Shown: positions 54,476-63,647 of the stretch, piece after piece | Numbering within the stretch: the first letter of the stretch is position 1 | How the letters are laid out: each line of letters begins with the position of its first letter | Source of the DNA: Granulimonas faecalis | GTDB taxonomy: Bacteria > Actinomycetota > Coriobacteriia > Coriobacteriales > Atopobiaceae | DNA length: 64,000 bases | NCBI RefSeq assembly: GCF_022834715.1 | Contig: NZ_BQKC01000001.1 | Span: 346,501 to 410,500, forward strand | Direction: 5' to 3' | Made by a program: the position numbers and the translations under genes | The notes under the pieces: model-generated | Seen by the model: only the letters and a program-made list of their open reading frames with translations | Database searches by the model: none | What the model was told of the DNA's origin: nothing

Positions 54476-54694
54476 TTTGCCGTGCTATCATGGATCCGCT
54501 GTGTTCGGCCCGGCCTTTGGCAAGCGGGGCCCCGAGAAAGGCAAGGTTCTTGAAGCTGTAGCGACGCCCACTAGGGGCACTCCACAATTTGCTGTCAAAC
54601 GGCCGCCTGGCCGCTGGGTGTCGCGCTGCTCTCCTATAAACTTTCTTTGCCGTTGCGCCTTGCGCCGGGCGGCCTCCCTGTTGAGGAGACCGTC

Positions 54695-56185
54695 GTGCAA
54701 CTTGAGCTTTCCCATGTGTCCTATACCTATCCAGATGCGCCGGCGCCGGCGCTCAACGATGTCTCGGCCGTCTTTCCTGCGGGGTGGACCGGCCTTTTAG
54801 GCGACAACGGCTGCGGCAAGACGACGCTTGCCGCTGTTGCTGCCGGACTTGTCGCACCCAGCGATGGCTCTTGCACGCGCGGGCTTTCGTCGGCCTTTTG
54901 TCCGCAGGACTCCTCGATGCGCCCTGCGGGTCTGGAGGAGTTCTGCTGCGACTGGGGCGAGGCGGCCGTCGAGGTACGGCGCCTTCTGGACGCAGACGAC
55001 GCCTGGGGCTGGCGCTGGGAGGAGCTTTCCGGCGGACAGCGAAAGCGGCTGCAGGTGGCCTGTGCCCTGTGGAGGCGCCCCGACGTCCTAGTGATGGACG
55101 AGCCTACCAACGACCTCGATCTTCCCTCTCGCGAGGCGCTCGCTCGAACGCTCGCCGTCTTTAAAGGCGTTGGCATCCTCATCTCCCACGACCGCCGTCT
55201 GCTCGACGCCCTTGCCTCTCAGTGCCTCGTGTGCTCCGACGGGCGATGGGTCATGCGCCCGGGCGGCTACACGGCTGCGTCGGGCCAGGAGCGCTTGGAG
55301 CGAGTCGCGGCCGAGCGCGCCCGGGCCCGCGCGAAAGGGGAGGTGGCGCGGCTCGAGGCGGAGGCGCGACGGCGCGCGCAGGTGGCGGCATCGTCATCGG
55401 CCCGGATGAGCCGTGCGTCGGTGGATCCGGGCGACCGCGACGCCAAGGGCCGGATCGGGCTTGCGATTCTCACGGGCAAGGACGGTGTGGCAGGGCGTGC
55501 CAGCGCAACCATGGACAGGCGCCTGAAAAGGGCTAGGGGCGACTTGGCGGGCGCCCGGGTGGCCAAGCGCTACGAAGGAGGGCTGCAGGGCTTTGGCCAT
55601 CGCGCCCGCACGGCGACGGTGGCCCATGTACCTGCGGGAGAGGTGCGCGCGGGGGACTTCTCGCTGACAGTGCCCGAGCTCTGGGTGGGGCCCGGCGACC
55701 GGGTGGGTGTCTCGGGGCCCAACGGCGCGGGCAAGAGCGTGTTGGTGCGTCGGCTGATGGAAGGGGTGCGCAGCGTCGGGAGCTGCCTCTATGTGCCGCA
55801 GGACGTTGACGGCTCTGTGCGTGCGGAGGCCCTTGATCGGCTGAGGTCGCTCGGCCCTGGGGAGGCCGGGGCCGCCCTGTCTCTCGTGGCGCGGCTCAAC
55901 TCCCGCCCCGAGCGTCTGCTCTCCGGCGCAGACGCCAGCCCTGGCGAGACCCGCAAGCTCATGCTTGCGCTCGGCCTTTTGGACAATCCGGCGCTTCTGG
56001 TGCTGGACGAGCCCACCAACCATCTGGACGTGGCCTCCATCGAGGCGCTTCAGGGCCTGTTGGGAGTCTTTCCCGGGGCCGCGGTGACGGTCTCCCACGA
56101 CGCGGCGCTGCTCGACGCCGTATCCACCGTGCGCTGGGAGGTGGTCCCCGACGGCCCCGTCCGCTCGCATCTTGTCCGCACCTAG
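54695..56185 (+). CDS. ABC-F type ATPase with two nucleotide-binding domains
   Basis: The 496-residue soluble protein has two ABC domains and no membrane helix. Domain 1 has GDNGCGKTT, LSGGQRKRL and LVMDEPTNDLD. Domain 2 has GPNGAGKSV, a degenerate signature (ASPGETRKLMLAL) and LVLDEPTNHLD. The linker near residues 200-260 is basic and helical. This is the layout of ABC-F proteins, which act on ribosomes and sometimes give antibiotic resistance. The GTG at 54695 is chosen because GAGGAG lies 6 bases before it. The long leader might attenuate, but no peptide was identified. Confidence 0.87.
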   Translation: MQLELSHVSYTYPDAPAPALNDVSAVFPAGWTGLLGDNGCGKTTLAAVAAGLVAPSDGSCTRGLSSAFCPQDSSMRPAGLEEFCCDWGEAAVEVRRLLDADDAWGWRWEELSGGQRKRLQVACALWRRPDVLVMDEPTNDLDLPSREALARTLAVFKGVGILISHDRRLLDALASQCLVCSDGRWVMRPGGYTAASGQERLERVAAERARARAKGEVARLEAEARRRAQVAASSSARMSRASVDPGDRDAKGRIGLAILTGKDGVAGRASATMDRRLKRARGDLAGARVAKRYEGGLQGFGHRARTATVAHVPAGEVRAGDFSLTVPELWVGPGDRVGVSGPNGAGKSVLVRRLMEGVRSVGSCLYVPQDVDGSVRAEALDRLRSLGPGEAGAALSLVARLNSRPERLLSGADASPGETRKLMLALGLLDNPALLVLDEPTNHLDVASIEALQGLLGVFPGAAVTVSHDAALLDAVSTVRWEVVPDGPVRSHLVRT

Positions 56186-56341
56186 ACCACGGCCCTCCGC
56201 CCCACGGCGAACCTTAAATCAATGGACATCAATGTAAATGCTGTCGAGATGGGCCACCGGCCCCGGATCGCGCCCCTTGCGGGAATAAACCGTCCCAACA
56301 TCATGCGACGACGGCTTGGTGCCGTCGGAAGGAGGAGGACC

Positions 56342-57808
56342 ATGGCAGACGTCACTGCGGCCGAGAAGCCCGCGGACGAGGGCGCCGAGAAGGTGCCCGA
56401 GAAGGCTTCCAAGCACTACACCTGGCACGGCGAGGACGGCAAGACCATCGACTACACCGGCACCGCGGAGATGGTGGACATCTTCGACGACAAGGGGAAG
56501 GCCATGTGCCACCAGTTCTGCCTGTCCTACGTCTCCGACGACGTTGACAAGTCCGACCGCCCGGTGACCTTCCTCTGGAACGGCGGCCCCGGCGGCTCGT
56601 CGTCCATGGTGTGCATCGGCGGCATGGGTCCCGTGCGCGTGCCCACCGACGGCACCAGGCACCTGCCCAACACCTGCCCGGTGGAGGACAACCCCTACAC
56701 GCTGCTGCAGGTCTCCGACCTCGTCTTCATCGACGCCCCCGGCACCGGCTACTCCCATGTGGCCGCCGGCTACGACCCCAAGAAGGTCTGGGGCGTGGAC
56801 GGCGACGGCGACGCCATGGCCCGCACCGTCATCGCGTGGCTGAACGAGCACAACGCCTGGGACCGTCCGCACTATCTCTACGGCGAGTCCTACGGCACCA
56901 CCCGCGCCGCCGTGGTCTACCGCCTGCTCGGCGAGCGGGGCGTGGGCGTCGACGGCGTGGTGGAGCAGTCCTCCATCCTCGACTACGCCGTGATGCTTCC
57001 GGGCAACGACGACTACTACGCCGGCATGTTCCCGGTCATGGCCGCCACCGCCCAGTCCGCCGGCGTCACCGGTCAGGGCGTCTCTCCTGAGGACTGGTTT
57101 GCCCAGGCCATGGACTTCGTGAATACCACCTACATCAACGCACTCACCATCGCCGGCAACCTGCCGCAGGACAAGATGCAGGAGATCGCCGAGAAGATGA
57201 GCGAGTTCATCGGGCTGCCGGTGGACTTCATCATGGCTCGCAAGCTGCGCATCGAGCTCTATGAATTCCGTGCCCACTTTGCCCAGGACAAGGGCCTGTC
57301 CCACGGCCGCTACGATACCCGCTTCACCGAGCAGGTCTATCAACCGGTTCAGGGCGACCTTGGCTTCTTCCAGATGGAGGACCCCTCCTACGATGCCATC
57401 CAGGTGGTCTACAACGAGGTCTACCAGAAGCTGCTGCGCGACATGGGCTTTGCCGGCTACCCCAACTACTGCGGCCTGAACATCGAGGTCAACGAGGCCT
57501 GGAACTGGAACCACGACATGCCCGGCGTGGGCACCGCCCCCATGCCCAACGTGGCCTTCGACATCGCCACGGCCCTGCGTCGCAACCCCACGAGCCACGT
57601 GATCTTCCTCGGCGGCCGCCACGACGGCGCCACTCCCTACTGGAACGTCATCCACGACATGGCAAAGATGTACCTGCCTGACGACTTGGCCAAGCAGGTC
57701 CTGTGGTACGAGTCCAGCAACGGCCACATGCTCTACGCCGACACCGAGGCCCTGAAGGCCACCACGCCGGTGCTCCAGGATTTCTACGACCTGCGCCACC
57801 AGGCGTAA
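56342..57808 (+). CDS. S10-family serine carboxypeptidase
   Basis: The 488-residue protein is a carboxypeptidase Y-like peptidase. The oxyanion motif is FLWNGGPGGSSS near 77-88. The nucleophile is S183 in YGESYGTTRAA. The aspartate is probably in FLGGRHDGATPY and the histidine in SSNGHMLYAD. No signal peptide is seen, so it seems cytoplasmic. GAAGGAGGAGGACC precedes the ATG at 56342, so the in-frame upstream ATG at 56222 is rejected. It may act in peptide catabolism. Confidence 0.9.
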   Translation: MADVTAAEKPADEGAEKVPEKASKHYTWHGEDGKTIDYTGTAEMVDIFDDKGKAMCHQFCLSYVSDDVDKSDRPVTFLWNGGPGGSSSMVCIGGMGPVRVPTDGTRHLPNTCPVEDNPYTLLQVSDLVFIDAPGTGYSHVAAGYDPKKVWGVDGDGDAMARTVIAWLNEHNAWDRPHYLYGESYGTTRAAVVYRLLGERGVGVDGVVEQSSILDYAVMLPGNDDYYAGMFPVMAATAQSAGVTGQGVSPEDWFAQAMDFVNTTYINALTIAGNLPQDKMQEIAEKMSEFIGLPVDFIMARKLRIELYEFRAHFAQDKGLSHGRYDTRFTEQVYQPVQGDLGFFQMEDPSYDAIQVVYNEVYQKLLRDMGFAGYPNYCGLNIEVNEAWNWNHDMPGVGTAPMPNVAFDIATALRRNPTSHVIFLGGRHDGATPYWNVIHDMAKMYLPDDLAKQVLWYESSNGHMLYADTEALKATTPVLQDFYDLRHQA

Positions 57809-57945
57809 CCCGTCCCCATCGTCCTGTCCCGGGCGCCCCCGCCGCACCGTCGGCGGGGGTGCCCGCCTGTGCGAGGCCCGCATGGGGCGCGCGGGGTCCG
57901 GGTAGGAGCCTGCATATCCGTGAGGCACACGACGGCGGGCGTTCC

Positions 57946-58893
57946 ATGATCTCGTTCTACAAATCCAAGGAAGGCCGGATCGAGGAGGTCTCGGGCCTGG
58001 TGCCGGGCTGCTGGGTGGAGGTGCTCGAGCCGCGCGACCAAGACCTGGCGTTTCTCACCCGCGACCTGGGCATCGTCGACGAGTTCATCCGGGAGGCCTG
58101 CGACGACGAGGAGACCTCCCACATCGACCACGACGACGACACCGGCCAGATCCTCGTGGTGGTGGACTGTCCCTTCGAGGAGACCGACGACGGGTCGGGC
58201 CGGGTGCAGTACGACACCCACCCGCTCTCCTTCATCTTCCTGCCCGAGCAGGACCACTTCGTCACGGTGTCGCTCAGGCCCAACGACATCGTGGGGGCCC
58301 TCACCCACGCCGCTTCCATGGGCATCGAGACGCACCTGCGGGTGAACCTCCTGCTCAGGGTGCTGCTCAAGGTGACCCAGCGCTATCTTGCCGACCTGCG
58401 CTCCATCAACCGCCAGATCCGCCGCAGCGAGAACACCCTGCGGCGTACCATGGACAACGACGAGCTCATCTCCATGCTGGGCCTGGAGAAGTCGCTGGTC
58501 TACTTCTCCACGTCGCTCCAGGGCCTGGAGGCCACGGTGAACCGTATCGGCACGGGTCGCACCATCCCGCTCTACGACGACGACCGCGAGCTCCTGGACG
58601 ACGTGCTCATCGAGGTGCGCCAGGCCGTGGAGATGTGCGTCACCTGCACCCAGATCCTGAACAGCGTCACCGACACCTTCTCCAACGTGATGTCCAACAA
58701 CCTCAACAAGACCATGCGGACCCTCACCGTGCTCACCCTGATCCTGTCGATTCCCACCGGGGTATTCGGTTTCTACGGCATGAACGTGGCGGGGTTGCCC
58801 TTCGCGGGGTCGTGGGTGTTCTCGGTGGTGCTCTCGGTGGCCGTGGCGGCCCTGGCCGTGGTGGCCCTCAGGGTTCTGCGACTCCTCAAGTGA
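57946..58893 (+). CDS. CorA-family magnesium transporter
   Basis: The 315-residue protein has the CorA layout: a large soluble N-terminal domain, a long helical stalk (about 115-250) and two C-terminal membrane helices. The signature YGMNV follows helix 1. A basic tail RVLRLLK ends the protein. The ATG at 57946 has only a weak ribosome site, but homology begins at that point. The role is uptake of Mg2+ or another divalent ion. Confidence 0.92.
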   Translation: MISFYKSKEGRIEEVSGLVPGCWVEVLEPRDQDLAFLTRDLGIVDEFIREACDDEETSHIDHDDDTGQILVVVDCPFEETDDGSGRVQYDTHPLSFIFLPEQDHFVTVSLRPNDIVGALTHAASMGIETHLRVNLLLRVLLKVTQRYLADLRSINRQIRRSENTLRRTMDNDELISMLGLEKSLVYFSTSLQGLEATVNRIGTGRTIPLYDDDRELLDDVLIEVRQAVEMCVTCTQILNSVTDTFSNVMSNNLNKTMRTLTVLTLILSIPTGVFGFYGMNVAGLPFAGSWVFSVVLSVAVAALAVVALRVLRLLK

Positions 58894-59001
58894 CCGGGCG
58901 CCAGGCCGGCGGCGTTTAGGTAGAATGCGCGGAACAGACCGCTCCGCCGACCCTGCGACCATGGGTTCGAGGGCCCGGCGTGCAGACGAGAGGGTGTGCC
59001 C

Positions 59002-59520
59002 ATGAGCGTTCCCATGCGCCGCAAGCGTCAAAGGCTGTCCGACGACGAGGCCCGTTCCATCATGGCCTCCGGCGAGTACGGCGTCCTTGTCACGGGCGGC
59101 ACCGCCGCCGACGGCTACCCCTACGGCGTGCCCCTGAGCTACGCCTTCGAGGCCTGCCCCGCCCCCGGCGCCCCGTGGGGCCGCATCTACTTCCACGGCG
59201 CGCCCCAGGGTCACAAGCTCGACGCCCTGGCCGAGAATCCCCGGGTCTCCTTTGTGGTGGTGGCCCACAACGAGACGGCGCCCGAGCTGCTCACCACCCT
59301 CTATCGCAGCGCCATGGCCTTCGGCGAGGCCCGGATCGCCGAGGACGACGACGAGAGGCGGGCGGGGCTCGAGGCCTTGGGCCGCAGGTACTGCCCCGGC
59401 CTCGACGCAAAGGTGGCCGCAGAGATCGAGGGGTCCCTGGCCCGCACGGCGGTGGTCGTGATGGATGTGGAGGAGCTCGTCGCCAAGGAGGCCATCGAGC
59501 TCGTGAGGGCCCGCCCCTAG
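59002..59520 (+). CDS. Pyridoxamine 5'-phosphate oxidase-like FMN-binding protein
   Basis: The 172-residue protein resembles the Nim/PNPOx-like split-barrel flavoproteins: MRRKRQRLSDDEARSIM, GEYGVLVTGG, GYPYGVPLSYAF, RIYFHGAPQGHKLDAL and NPRVSFVVV all match that family in order. GAGAGGG lies 8 bases before the ATG at 59002; a GTG at 58996 is in frame. Such proteins bind FMN or F420 and some act on nitro compounds. The substrate is open. Confidence 0.88.
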   Translation: MSVPMRRKRQRLSDDEARSIMASGEYGVLVTGGTAADGYPYGVPLSYAFEACPAPGAPWGRIYFHGAPQGHKLDALAENPRVSFVVVAHNETAPELLTTLYRSAMAFGEARIAEDDDERRAGLEALGRRYCPGLDAKVAAEIEGSLARTAVVVMDVEELVAKEAIELVRARP

Positions 59521-59537
59521 GAGGCCGAGGGGAGGGC

Positions 59538-59953
59538 CTAGCTCCTCGCGGCAAAGGCCCCCAGGGCCTCACGGTCGTGGCGCCGCGAGAACCCGTGGCC
59601 GGCCCCGTCCAGCTCCACCAGGGTCGTGGAGCCGGTGGCCCGGGACCCGTGGACCTCGGCGGCCCGGCGGGCGTAGGACAGGTCCACGACCTTGTCGGCC
59701 GTGCCGTGGACGATGAGGACGATCCGCCCGAACGCGTGGGGGTGCAGCTCGGCCGTCCGGAGCGTTATGTACGACCCCATGGAGAACCCCACCAGTGCGG
59801 GCCGCGTCAGGCCGAGGGCGCGGCAGAGCCCCAGGAGGTCGGCCACGTGGTCGGCCATGGAGAACGCCGCGGGCTTGTCGCTCGCCCCGTGGCCGCGCAC
59901 GTCGTAAGCCACCGGCCAGTGCCCGCGGGCCGCAAGATGGTCCTGTGCCCGCG
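59538..59953 (-). pseudogene. Alpha/beta hydrolase remnant
   Basis: The minus frame reads RAQDHLAARGHWPVAYDVRG, then LVGFSMGSYITLRTAELHP (nucleophile elbow GFSMG) and IVLIVHGTADKVV, ending at GAGHGFSRRHDREAL. The first 40-50 residues with the oxyanion loop are replaced by gtgacag repeats at 59959. The cap region between TAELHP and IVLIVHG is also missing, about 100 residues. It is an internally deleted remnant. Confidence 0.8.
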
Positions 59954-59958
59954 GATGC

Positions 59959-60016
59959 GTGACAGAGGTGCCTGGCCCACCCGTCGCGTGACAGAGGTTC
60001 CTGGCCCATCTGCCAC
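59959..60016 (+). repeat. Doubled gtgacag element between two gene remnants
   Basis: GTGACAGAGGTGCCTGGCCC at 59959 is followed by CACCCGTCGC and a second GTGACAGAGGTTCCTGGCCC from 59988 that ends ATCTGCCAC. It separates the 5'-truncated hydrolase from another remnant. Confidence 0.75.
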
Positions 60017-60193
60017 CTCTCCGGGCTGGACAGCCCCTACATCGTCTATATCAGTGAGAGCGGCACCTTTGTGGGCGCTGAGCCCACGGGCTTCTTGCTC
60101 TCCAGGGGCTACGACGAGCTGAACGCCATGCTCGAGGTCAACCGACTCCGCCCCGTTCGGGGAGTGCCTATCCAGGAGCTTTCTTGTTTTGAG
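60008..60193 (+). pseudogene. 3' remnant of an unidentified gene
   Basis: One frame with good codon bias reads ICHLSGLDSPYIVYISESG, then TFVGAEPTGFLLSRGYDELN and AMLEVNRLRP. It has no start codon and begins inside the gtgacag repeat. It leads directly to a strong terminator, as the end of a gene would. The family is not recognised. Confidence 0.4.
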
Positions 60194-60230
60194 AGGGCCC
60201 GGCGCTTATCGACGTCGGGCCCTTTTTTTT
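60194..60230 (+). terminator. Classical rho-independent terminator
   Basis: AGGGCCCG at 60194-60201 pairs with CGGGCCCT at 60216-60223, followed by eight T residues (60223-60230). It is oriented to end plus-strand transcription, although no complete gene precedes it. Confidence 0.85.
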
Positions 60231-60250
60231 CGAACGGGCGGCGCCATGCC

Positions 60251-60802
60251 TCAACGTTTTTGGTTCTCCCACATCCTTTTGGTGAGGCAGCTCATGTGCG
60301 CCGTGCGGACGTCGCCCATGGGCTCGCGGGCAACGTCCTTCTCGGTGTGGTGGAAGACGAACCCGCACTTCTCCTGGACGCGGCGGGACCGGTCGTTGCC
60401 GTCGTAGTAGCCGCACCACAGCGTGGAGAGGCGCAGGTCGACAAAGCCGTGGCGGATAAGCATGTCGGCCGCCTCGGGAGCGAGGCCCCGGCCCCAGAAC
60501 TTCCTGCCGATCCAATAGCCAAGCTCGGCCTCTCCCTCAGAAAGGGGCACGGTCCCGGCGTCGCCAAAGTGCAGGCCGATGGAGCCTGCGGGCTCGCCGG
60601 TCTCGGACAGGACCACGGCATAGGTTTCGGGCGCTGAGAGGATGTCGCGGATGACGCGGAGGCTGTCTGCCACGGACGTGTGCGGCGGCCACCCGGCGAT
60701 GGGGCCCACTGCGGGGTCGCTAGCGAGGGAGAAGAGCACTGGGGCGTCCTCCTCCTGCCAAGGCCGCAGGACGATGCGAGGCGATTTCAGGGCTATCGGC
60801 AT
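60251..60802 (-). CDS. GNAT acetyltransferase, RimJ/RimL type
   Basis: The 183-residue protein follows the RimJ/RimL pattern: RIVLRPWQEEDAPVLFSL at the start, GSIGLHFGD, ELGYWIGRKFWGRGLAPEA with the acetyl-CoA loop, and NDRSRRVQEKCGF. Such enzymes acetylate N-terminal amines of ribosomal proteins or small substrates. GGGAGGAACC precedes the ATG at 60802. Confidence 0.88.
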   Translation of the reverse strand: MPIALKSPRIVLRPWQEEDAPVLFSLASDPAVGPIAGWPPHTSVADSLRVIRDILSAPETYAVVLSETGEPAGSIGLHFGDAGTVPLSEGEAELGYWIGRKFWGRGLAPEAADMLIRHGFVDLRLSTLWCGYYDGNDRSRRVQEKCGFVFHHTEKDVAREPMGDVRTAHMSCLTKRMWENQKR

Positions 60803-61166
60803 GGTTCCTCCCGAGTCGGCAGTCTCAAGGCGTCGGTGTGGTATGTGCACGCTAGTATACGCGAGTCTGAAAATAGCGTCCTATCCGCACATTGTTGCAA
60901 ATAAGGGATGATGGCTACATATATAGAGGTAGATGGGGTTATGGGCAGCCTAAGGTCCTGCATTTCCGGCAACGTTGACTCGTTCAGATAGTATTCAAAT
61001 TTTCTTCAATAAAATTTAGGATGTATCGTCGCCGCGCATTGTCTACATTAGTGATATACAAGAAAAAAAGTTTGCCAGTAAGACACAAAGTCATGCTGGC
61101 GGAAAGGGCGAGAACACCACTGTTTTAGCGGCTGCACACAACCGTTATGAGAGGGAGGATCATCTT
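60803..61166. other. AT-rich leader of the nucleobase permease gene
   Basis: No gene is supported. The region is clearly AT-rich from about 60880 to 61080 (AAATTTTCTTCAATAAAATTTAGG) and must hold the permease promoter. TTGACT occurs at 60975-60980, but no good -10 box is spaced correctly. A small inverted repeat GCCAG (61074-61078) / CTGGC (61096-61100) lies in the presumed transcript. No purine riboswitch core was recognised. Confidence 0.45.
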
Positions 61167-62651
61167 ATGACCCCAGCTCAGGATCTCAAAGCGTCAAAGA
61201 AAGCCCCGGCCTCCGCATCGGCGGGCGAGCCGGCGTCGCTGTTCGAGCGAGAAGGCAAGCCTTCTCCCAAGTACTTCGTCCCCTTGGCACTCCAGCATGT
61301 GATGGCCGCTATCATCGGCATCATCACCCCGGCCATGATAGTGGGCAACGCCTGCGGGCTGCCCTCCGAGGACAGCGCCATGCTCATCCAGGCGGCCATG
61401 CTCTTCTCGGGCATCGTGACGCTTCTTCAGGCCCACCCTCTCTTCGGCCGCGTGGGCTCCGGCCTGCCGGTGATCACCGGCGCCTCCTTCGCCTTCGTCC
61501 CCGTCCTCAACTCCATCGGCGCGGCCGACGGCATCGCCGCCGTCATCGGAGCCCAGTTTGTCGGCGGTTTCGTGGCCATGGCCTTTGCCCTCTTCCTCAA
61601 GCCCCTGCGCAAGCTCTTCCCGCCGGTGGTCATGGGCACCGTGGTGTTCTGCATCGGCCTGTCACTGTACTCGGTGGCCGTGGGCTACATGGCCGGCGGC
61701 AACGGCGCCGCGGACTTCGGCAGCGCCCAGAACTGGATCGTTGCCCTGGTGACCCTTGCGTTCTGCATCTTCTTCGGCAACTTCTGCAAGGGCGTGCTCA
61801 AGCTGGGGTCGCTGCTCTTCGGCCTTTTGGCCGGCTATGTGGTGGCGCTCGTGCTCGGCATGGTGGACTTCGGCGGCATCGCCGGGGCCGCCTGGGTGTC
61901 GCTGCCGCGCTTCCTGCCCTTCGGCATCGAGTTCCGCCCCGACGCCATCGTGTCGCTGGGCTCCATGTTCATCATCGCGGCCGTTGAGATGATGGGCGAC
62001 TTCTCGGCCACCACCAGCGGCGCCATGGACCGCGAGCCCCGCTTCAAGGAGATCAAGGGCGGCATCCTCTGCGAGGGCTTCGCCTCCACCGTGGGAGCGC
62101 TCTTTGGCGGCCTGCCCACCTCCACCTTCGCCCAGAACGTGGGCATCACCACCAGCACCCGCGTGGTGAGCAAGCGCGTGTTCGCCTGCGCCGCCGGCAT
62201 CCTCATCGTGGCCGGCCTCATGCCCAAGTTCGCCGCCGTGCTCAACACCATCCCCATGGCCGTGATCGGCGGCGCCACCCTCACGGTCTTTGGCTCCATC
62301 ACCGTGACCGGTATCCGCATCCTCACCCGCGACGGGCTCTCGGCCCGCAAGGGCACCATCGCCGGCACCTCCATCGCGCTCGGCATGGGCATCTCCATGG
62401 TGTCGGGCGCCCTGGCCGGCCCCGGGATCCCCGCCTGGGTCACCAGCATCTTCGGCGGGTCGGCCATCGTGGTCACCACGCTCATGGCCATCGTGCTCAA
62501 CCTGGTGCTGCCCGACCCCGACGGCGAGCGGGCCGTGGGTGCCGTGGAGGAGGACGAGATGATCGGCATCGACGGCGCGGACCTTGCGATCGACGAGCAC
62601 GAGGCAGCGCTCCACGGGGCTGCCGTTCCGGCGGAGTCCAAGGCGGTGTAG
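61167..62651 (+). CDS. Nucleobase:cation symporter-2, xanthine/uracil permease
   Basis: The 494-residue membrane protein belongs to the NCS2 family (PbuX/UraA type). Fourteen hydrophobic segments, GASFAFVPVLNSIG near 108, FIIAAVEMMGDFSATT near 270 with the substrate-site glutamate, and FGGLPTSTFAQNVGI near 315 are typical. GAGGGAGG precedes the ATG. It probably imports xanthine or uric acid. The C-terminal tail is acidic. A 12-bp hairpin follows. Confidence 0.93.
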   Translation: MTPAQDLKASKKAPASASAGEPASLFEREGKPSPKYFVPLALQHVMAAIIGIITPAMIVGNACGLPSEDSAMLIQAAMLFSGIVTLLQAHPLFGRVGSGLPVITGASFAFVPVLNSIGAADGIAAVIGAQFVGGFVAMAFALFLKPLRKLFPPVVMGTVVFCIGLSLYSVAVGYMAGGNGAADFGSAQNWIVALVTLAFCIFFGNFCKGVLKLGSLLFGLLAGYVVALVLGMVDFGGIAGAAWVSLPRFLPFGIEFRPDAIVSLGSMFIIAAVEMMGDFSATTSGAMDREPRFKEIKGGILCEGFASTVGALFGGLPTSTFAQNVGITTSTRVVSKRVFACAAGILIVAGLMPKFAAVLNTIPMAVIGGATLTVFGSITVTGIRILTRDGLSARKGTIAGTSIALGMGISMVSGALAGPGIPAWVTSIFGGSAIVVTTLMAIVLNLVLPDPDGERAVGAVEEDEMIGIDGADLAIDEHEAALHGAAVPAESKAV

Positions 62652-62683
62652 GGTCTCGGCCTTTCTCTCATATCCGACCGGCG

Positions 62684-62722
62684 CGTCGGCGCCCGGGGTC
62701 CTCGTGGCCACGGGCGCCGACG
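62684..62722 (+). terminator. Hairpin after nucleobase permease gene
   Basis: CGTCGGCGCCCG at 62684-62695 pairs perfectly with 62711-62722, followed by TTTGTG. It is 33 bp after the stop. Confidence 0.65.
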
Positions 62723-62774
62723 TTTGTGTATAACTCGAATACAGGCGCCACCGGCATCGTGGAGAGGAGCCCCC

Positions 62775-63464
62775 ATGGCACACCCGTCGTCCCGGCCCGC
62801 CGCCCGCACCGGCTGCGGCGACGGCTGCACGGGGTTCAAACCTTCGAGCCCGCGCTGCGTGCGGTGCCACGCCCGGGCGGGGGAGGGTTACGGCGCGCTC
62901 TGGGAGGACGGGCGCGGTCGCTGCGCCTGGGCCAATCCCGACAACCCCGCCTACATGGCCTACCACGACCACGAGTGGGGCGTGCCCAGTCACGACGACG
63001 GGCACCTCTTTGAGATGCTGGTGCTGGAGGCCTTTCAGGCTGGGCTGTCGTGGGAGTGCATCCTCAACAAGCGGGAGGGGTTCCGCCGGGCCTTCGACGG
63101 CTTTGACCTGGAGAAGGTCTGTGCCTACGACGAGGAGAAGGTGGAAGACCTCATGGGGGACCCCGCCATCGTGCGCAACCGGGCCAAGATCCGTGCGGCC
63201 ATCAAGAACGCGCGGGTGTTCAAGGCGATCCAAGGGGAGTTCGGCTCGTTTGCGGGCTACCTCTGGGGTTGGGTGGACGGCGTGCCGGTGCGCGAGACCG
63301 GTCGCACCACATCGCCTTTGGCCGAGCGGGTCTCCCGCGACCTCAAGCGCCGCGGTATGGCGTTCGTGGGCCCGACGACGGTGTATGCGTACCTGCAGTC
63401 GGTGGGGGTGGTGCAGGGGCACGAGGACGGGTGTTGGCTGCACGGGGGAGACGGGCGCCGCTGA
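62775..63464 (+). CDS. tag: DNA-3-methyladenine glycosylase I
   Basis: The 229-residue repair enzyme removes 3-methyladenine from alkylated DNA. The core starts at RCAWANPDNPAYMAYHDHEWG with the zinc-binding cysteine and the catalytic-pocket residues, continues FEMLVLEAFQAGLSWECIL, and has GMAFVGPTTVYAYLQSVGVV near the end. The N-terminal 50 residues carry additional cysteines (CGDGCTGFK and CVRCH), possibly an extra zinc-binding extension. GGAGAGGAG precedes the ATG. Confidence 0.93.
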   Translation: MAHPSSRPAARTGCGDGCTGFKPSSPRCVRCHARAGEGYGALWEDGRGRCAWANPDNPAYMAYHDHEWGVPSHDDGHLFEMLVLEAFQAGLSWECILNKREGFRRAFDGFDLEKVCAYDEEKVEDLMGDPAIVRNRAKIRAAIKNARVFKAIQGEFGSFAGYLWGWVDGVPVRETGRTTSPLAERVSRDLKRRGMAFVGPTTVYAYLQSVGVVQGHEDGCWLHGGDGRR

Positions 63465-63492
63465 CGGGCTGGGGCCGTGGCGGCGCTTCTAG

Positions 63493-63570
63493 GTGCACCA
63501 ACTGGCTAGTTGGTGCACTTTTCGACCGGAGAAGGGCTTCCAGACATGCGCCAACTAGCTAGTTGGCGCA
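63493..63570. repeat. Two ccaact/agttgg palindromes including a perfect 24-bp palindrome
   Basis: GTGCACCAACT at 63493-63503 faces its complement at 63508-63518. At 63547-63570 a 24-bp sequence centred on AACTAGCTAGTT is exactly self-complementary. The gap 63465-63647 contains no gene. Confidence 0.75.
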
Positions 63571-63647
63571 TCTGGCGGCTGGCAAACGCCCCCAAACCTG
63601 CCCCAACCAGCCTCTTGGCGCCGGCCGCACCCTTGGGGGCCAGCCCG

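Noticed and set aside
61000-61166. Purine riboswitch in the nucleobase permease leader
   Set aside because: A GTCTAC word is present, but the conserved three-way junction and loop sequences are not found.
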